A stretch of 64,000 nucleotides of DNA, taken from positions 229,184 through 293,183 of the forward strand of contig VFFE01006811.1 in NCBI GenBank assembly GCA_008921705.1, written 5' to 3'. Below are positions 59,904-64,000 of the stretch, in pieces. Origin of the DNA: Burhinus oedicnemus. Taxonomy: Eukaryota > Chordata > Aves > Charadriiformes > Burhinidae. The notes beneath the pieces were generated by a model that was not told where the DNA came from, did no database searches, and worked only from the letters and a program-made list of their open reading frames with translations. A program made the translations under genes and the position numbers. Numbering within the stretch: position 1 is the first letter of the stretch; every line of letters begins with the position of its first letter.

Positions 59904-61663
59904 CATTCTATAGGCAGGACAAAACCAACTTCCAAAGTGTAGACCAAATGCAAATGTGTTGACTCAACACATCACCTAATTTCACTTCCAGATCTTTCTG
60001 GATCACCTTAAAATATATCTTGTTTGGATCTTACAACTCTAAGGATCAAAATCCAGCATAAACCTGTTTTTAACTATATGTGTGACATCTTCCACTTTAC
60101 TGCAGGAAATCTTCATGCTGTTGTTCCCTCTTGTGAATGTGATGTGCAGCCCTCAAGCATCCTAGGAGAACTGAGCTAGTGCATGTTTCCTGAGTGTGAA
60201 CTTCAGTAAATTTTTTCAGGACTAAAAGTTGACAGATTTTAATTTAAAAAAAAAACAAACTACAAAACAATTAAATTCATTCAACTGGCCATACCATTTT
60301 TTTTCTGAAAAATCTTTAGTGCATTCTGAATCAACATGCGTGTAGTAGAATGAAATAAATGAACTGCCATTCTGGGTAGGATTCATCTTTCCACATTTCG
60401 TTGTCTACATTGTAGACATCTGAATGTCTACCCAAATCCCTTCGTTGTCTAGATAGAAAAATATGCCTTTCTAGGACTTGAGTCCTCTCATCCTTACTAT
60501 ATGATAAATTAAAAGTAGTTCTCATGAACTACCTGCCACGAGGATCTATTCCTCTGCAAAAATTTAGGTCAGAATATTTCCCAGTATGAGATGAAGTTTC
60601 TCCTTTCTTCTTAAGCAAAAAAGAAAGAGTATTATTCTGTATAATACCCCTAAAAAGGCGTGCAAAGATGCACTCCAAAGATCTTGAAGGATTTTCAGAA
60701 TTTCAGAAATAACCTGTATTCAACTTCATGAGGCATTAGAAGGGAGCAGAAACAAATAAAATAATAATATATGCTTTATCTAACCTGATCTCACCCTCAT
60801 TTTGTAATTTGGACTTATTTGACGGTGGGATTTACCTGCTATGTGGTGAGTTTCATCCTGAAAAAGTGACTGCAGTCAGCAAGACTTGATACAATGACAT
60901 AACTTGAATTTAAACAGCCCATGGGCATTGTTCCTGGATTTGCTCAGGGTGAATTTCATCACAGTTGAAAGAGCTCATCTAACTCTTTATTAAATAATCA
61001 CAATATGAAATTGTCCTATTCTATCCGATTCATTAAGTTTTTTATTCTCATTTACACTTATATTCTTTATTCCATCACATTGTAATTAGTAAAAATTAAT
61101 TTAATACACAATTAATTAACAATTAAAACTTGTCAAACACTGTGCTTGCAATGCACGAAGCCTGAGCTTCATGAAGTCCTGATTGAATCCCAGTAAATGG
61201 TTTTCTTCAAGCAGTTTTAGAGGCACATAAAGAAGCCATCATATGAATTAAATAATTATGGCTCTTAATTAATTAGATATTAAGATGGAAATTAGCTCAA
61301 TATTAAGTTTTAGCAAGGATCACACTAATCTAGACACATCATGAAATGCCGAGTGATATTCATGGAAAAATATTACACTGACAAATATTTGACACCTATG
61401 TCTTTCTGTATGGCACCTCTAATAACACGACAGGATGTGAGATATTCCAGTATGGTGTATTCTGTTCAGAAACTACAACAGCAAACAGCGCTGAAATTGT
61501 CTTTGCTGTACAGTGCATGAGTAACTGACACGTCGAGTAAAACCGTAGGATAGCAAGTTTTTCTTTTTAATGAAAAATCAAGATAGCTCCTGAAGAGTTC
61601 AGTGGCTCAGTCTCTGATATGAGAAATGGACTGTCGTAGAGTTTATAAAGATTCAGAGCCCTT

Positions 61664-62261
61664 GAATCATAGAATGGTTTAGGTTGGAAGGGACCTTAAG
61701 GTCATCTAGTTCCAACCTCCCTGTCATGGGCAAGGACACCTCCCACTAGACCAGGTTGTTCAAAGCCCCATCCAACCTGGCCTTGAACACTTCCAGGGAT
61801 GGGACATCCACAGCTTCCCTGGGCAACCTGTTCCAGTGTCTCACCACCCTCAGAGTGAAAAATTTCTCCTGAGGTCAAATCTAAATCTACCCTCTTCCAG
61901 TTTGAAGCCATTACCCCTCATTCTATCACTGCATGGCCTTGTAAAAAGTCCCTCTCCAGGTTTCTTGTAGGCTCCTTTCAGATACTGTAAAGCTGCTCCA
62001 AGGTCTCCCTGGAGCTTTCTCTTCTCCAGGCTGAACAACACCAACTCTCTCAGTCTGCCCTCATAGCAGAGGTGCTCTAACCCTCTGATCATCTTTGTGG
62101 CCCTCCTCTGGATCCGCTCCAACAGGTCCACATCCTTATGCTGGGCACCCCAGAGCTGGATGCAGTGCTCCAGGTGGGGTCTCACAAGAACGGAGTAGAG
62201 GGTCAGAATCACCTTCCTCGACCTGCTGGCCACGCTTCCTTTGATGCAGCCCAGCATACGG
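61664..62261 (-). mobile_element. CR1 LINE 3' fragment
   Basis: This minus-strand CR1 of about 600 bp contains the ORF2 C-terminus: [32 protein letters not shown] and RGNGFKLEEGRFRFDLRR blocks in one open frame (61850-62257). It ends in CATTCTATGATTC near 61664. It is one of the better preserved copies but lacks the polymerase domain. Confidence 0.94.
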
Positions 62262-62477
62262 TTGAAAGTAGTGTTCTACCTGCTTTTTGTTAATAGGGAG
62301 CCTGGCAGTCTCTAAAGTCATGAATAAAAATGCAAAGAGAAATTTATACAGTATTAATACTCTCTATGCATGTTCAAGTCTTAAAAGTCAGTCTGAATTT
62401 AGAAACTACAAAGTGGCGTAGGTCCTTGTTTAATGACAACCCATCCCTGCCAGATTTACTCACATAATTGAGTGTTC

Positions 62478-62690
62478 TCAGCGAAGCACTGCAGAGCCTG
62501 CGGGGAAGCTGGGAGAGCTGGCATCGCTGCTGAGGCTAGGCGGTGAGACTGGAAACTCCGGTGTCTCAAAGAAAATGTCAGAGTAGGAATTTTTCCTAGT
62601 CCAGTTGCCTAGACCTGCTGCCTGCATGCCCAGAATTAGTGACAGCAATTGTCCTCTTCTCCGGCGGAGTCTGGATGTATTCGAAGCCAT
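62478..62690 (-). other. Unassigned 70-codon open frame
   Basis: The frame starts with ATG (MASNTSRLRRRRGQLL) and is rich in Arg at the start and in Ser/Pro later (FPVSPPSLSSDASSPSFP). It stands in a locally GC-richer patch with several CpG. It has no recognised family, no promoter signal and no neighbouring exon. It may be an ancient exon, a retrocopy fragment or chance. Confidence 0.15.
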
Positions 62691-64000
62691 TCAGAAATAG
62701 GGGCCAGAACAAGTGATAGGTCACAGAAACTCAAAAGGACTTAAAACAGAGAAGTAATGAAGTTACATAAATAAAAGGAAGTAGAAAATCAGTTCTGTGT
62801 TATTCTTCAGTTTTTCAGAAATAAAGCCCATTTATTTCCATGTATTTTCTTTAAGCCTCAGCATGGCTGAAAACAGCATCTCCACTTTATTTCTGTAAAC
62901 TGAACACTGCGATATCCTAATGTACATGAATCCTAAATATGTTATTTTCAGAAGTCACAAATTATACTGGATGCCTTCAAATTCACACAGCTGATTTATG
63001 AAGATTGCTATTTGTCCTTTGGAAAATTAGATCCCTTTTAGTTGAAATTACCATGTTCCACAAAATAGAAAGATTAGCATTGCCAAAAAACTTTTAAAAT
63101 AAAAAGTTACTGGTTATTCAAAGAATTGAAGTCTTCTGGTTTTTATACAGTGTCTACACAGTGAAAAATAAAGTTGTTGTTTTAAATTATTTCAATCTTA
63201 CCAAATAGCAATTTTTTTAATCATCAAAAAATATAAATCTCAGATCTAGATTGCTCCACTGGATAGTTCTCTGCTATCTCTTAAAACAGAAGCAAAAAGT
63301 CTTTCTGTCATTTTTTTAGCCATATAGCCCAGAATTTTGCCCATCAGAGTCAGCTGGAGTGTTCCCAGCAGAGTGCTCACAGTGCTTATCTCCTCTCCTA
63401 CTGGAAAGATTCTTAACATTTGTTTTGCATCTCAGCAGACCTTAATTAGCTTTCATTTTTTGGCTTTTCATTTGTATTTTCCAAACACAAATGCCCTGTC
63501 TGTAAAGAGCTTTTGATGAAAATGTCAGGTTCTTACGTCTTTTGAACAAGCATTGAGTACATCCCACATGTGTTTCAGCATATCCTTTCTTGGAACATCT
63601 CTGTCTGGCAGTTCTTGATTTACAAAATGTATCTTCAAGAGCATACGAAGGTGCACCAAGTAGAGCCATAGGCTTTACAAAGGACTGACACACAGTTCCT
63701 TTCTACTTCAGCAAGCACAAGTCATGTACACTGCTAGATGAAAGAAGTCATGATATCACAATTCAGGCAACAGGCTGCCATCCCAAAGAACTGGAACTTA
63801 CCTTTTTTTTTCTGCTGAAAATGAGAAAGCAATGTCAAAATCAAGAAAATTATATTTTTCACAGAGATGTCATTGAATAGCTCACAACCACCTCCGCAGC
63901 CTTTGCGTCTGAAGATAAACTCAGTAGAAGCCTTAATCTAAATAAATAAAGCCACTTAAAATACATTGTTTTAAAAATCAGGGCACAGTTATATCATCAG

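Larger units (their letters stand above)
48076..64000. other. Upstream intergenic DNA, no gene recognised
   Basis: Apart from the three CR1 fragments, two palindromes, an X-box-like site and a polypyrimidine stretch, this 16-kb region shows no coding blocks, splice-bounded conserved segments or RNA genes that I can recognise. Mammalian CD36 uses distant alternative promoters, so such exons could be present here without being visible. Confidence 0.6.

Noticed and set aside
59880..59915. Possible Helitron 3' end (hairpin near a terminus)
   Set aside because: No CTRR terminus follows the hairpin at the expected distance, and no TC start or helicase sequence is seen.

Overview
This window is vertebrate nuclear DNA and almost certainly avian. 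The evidence is eight AT-neutral fragments of the bird retrotransposon family CR1 in both orientations, several of them ending in the CR1-type 8-bp terminal repeat, together with a spliced gene whose exons translate to a CD36-family protein. The exact bird species cannot be fixed from sequence reading alone. The DNA is AT-rich, intron-dominated and gene-poor.

The only gene I can support is CD36, on the minus strand. It runs from a putative TATA promoter near 47.9 kb and a non-coding first exon (47750-47852), through the ATG exon (43578-43697), to the stop codon at 23642-23644. Nine coding exons are readable, all with GT-AG borders and compatible phases. They give residues 1-142 and 249-471 of an expected product of about 471 residues. 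About 106 residues, normally encoded by three middle exons in mammals, are not found between 29015 and 31839. A run of 20 N at 31032-31051 lies exactly in that interval, so the missing exons are most simply explained by an assembly gap and not by gene loss. The product is a two-pass plasma-membrane scavenger receptor and fatty-acid translocase: short N-terminal tail with two cysteines, first membrane helix, large disulfide-bonded and glycosylated ectodomain, second membrane helix, basic C-terminal tail.

Layout: 1-22.3 kb is intergenic DNA downstream of CD36. It holds two minus-strand CR1 tails (about 0.9-1.5 kb) and a longer plus-strand CR1 with a decayed reverse transcriptase (14.5-16.9 kb), which is split by an antisense solo LTR (15.39-16.16 kb). 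22.3-47.9 kb is CD36, with two CR1 copies in opposite orientation inside its largest intron (37.3-38.0 and 40.1-40.5 kb). 48-64 kb is upstream intergenic DNA with three more CR1 fragments and a few palindromes and motif clusters, but no recognisable coding sequence.

The most useful leads are the candidate CD36 promoter, which carries a DR1 (PPAR/RXR or HNF4-type) element, a CRE-like site and a long G-tract; the gap-associated missing exons; the inverted CR1 pair in the intron; and a GC-rich, coding-like but frame-broken island at 32.5-32.8 kb. I found no convincing new multi-gene system.
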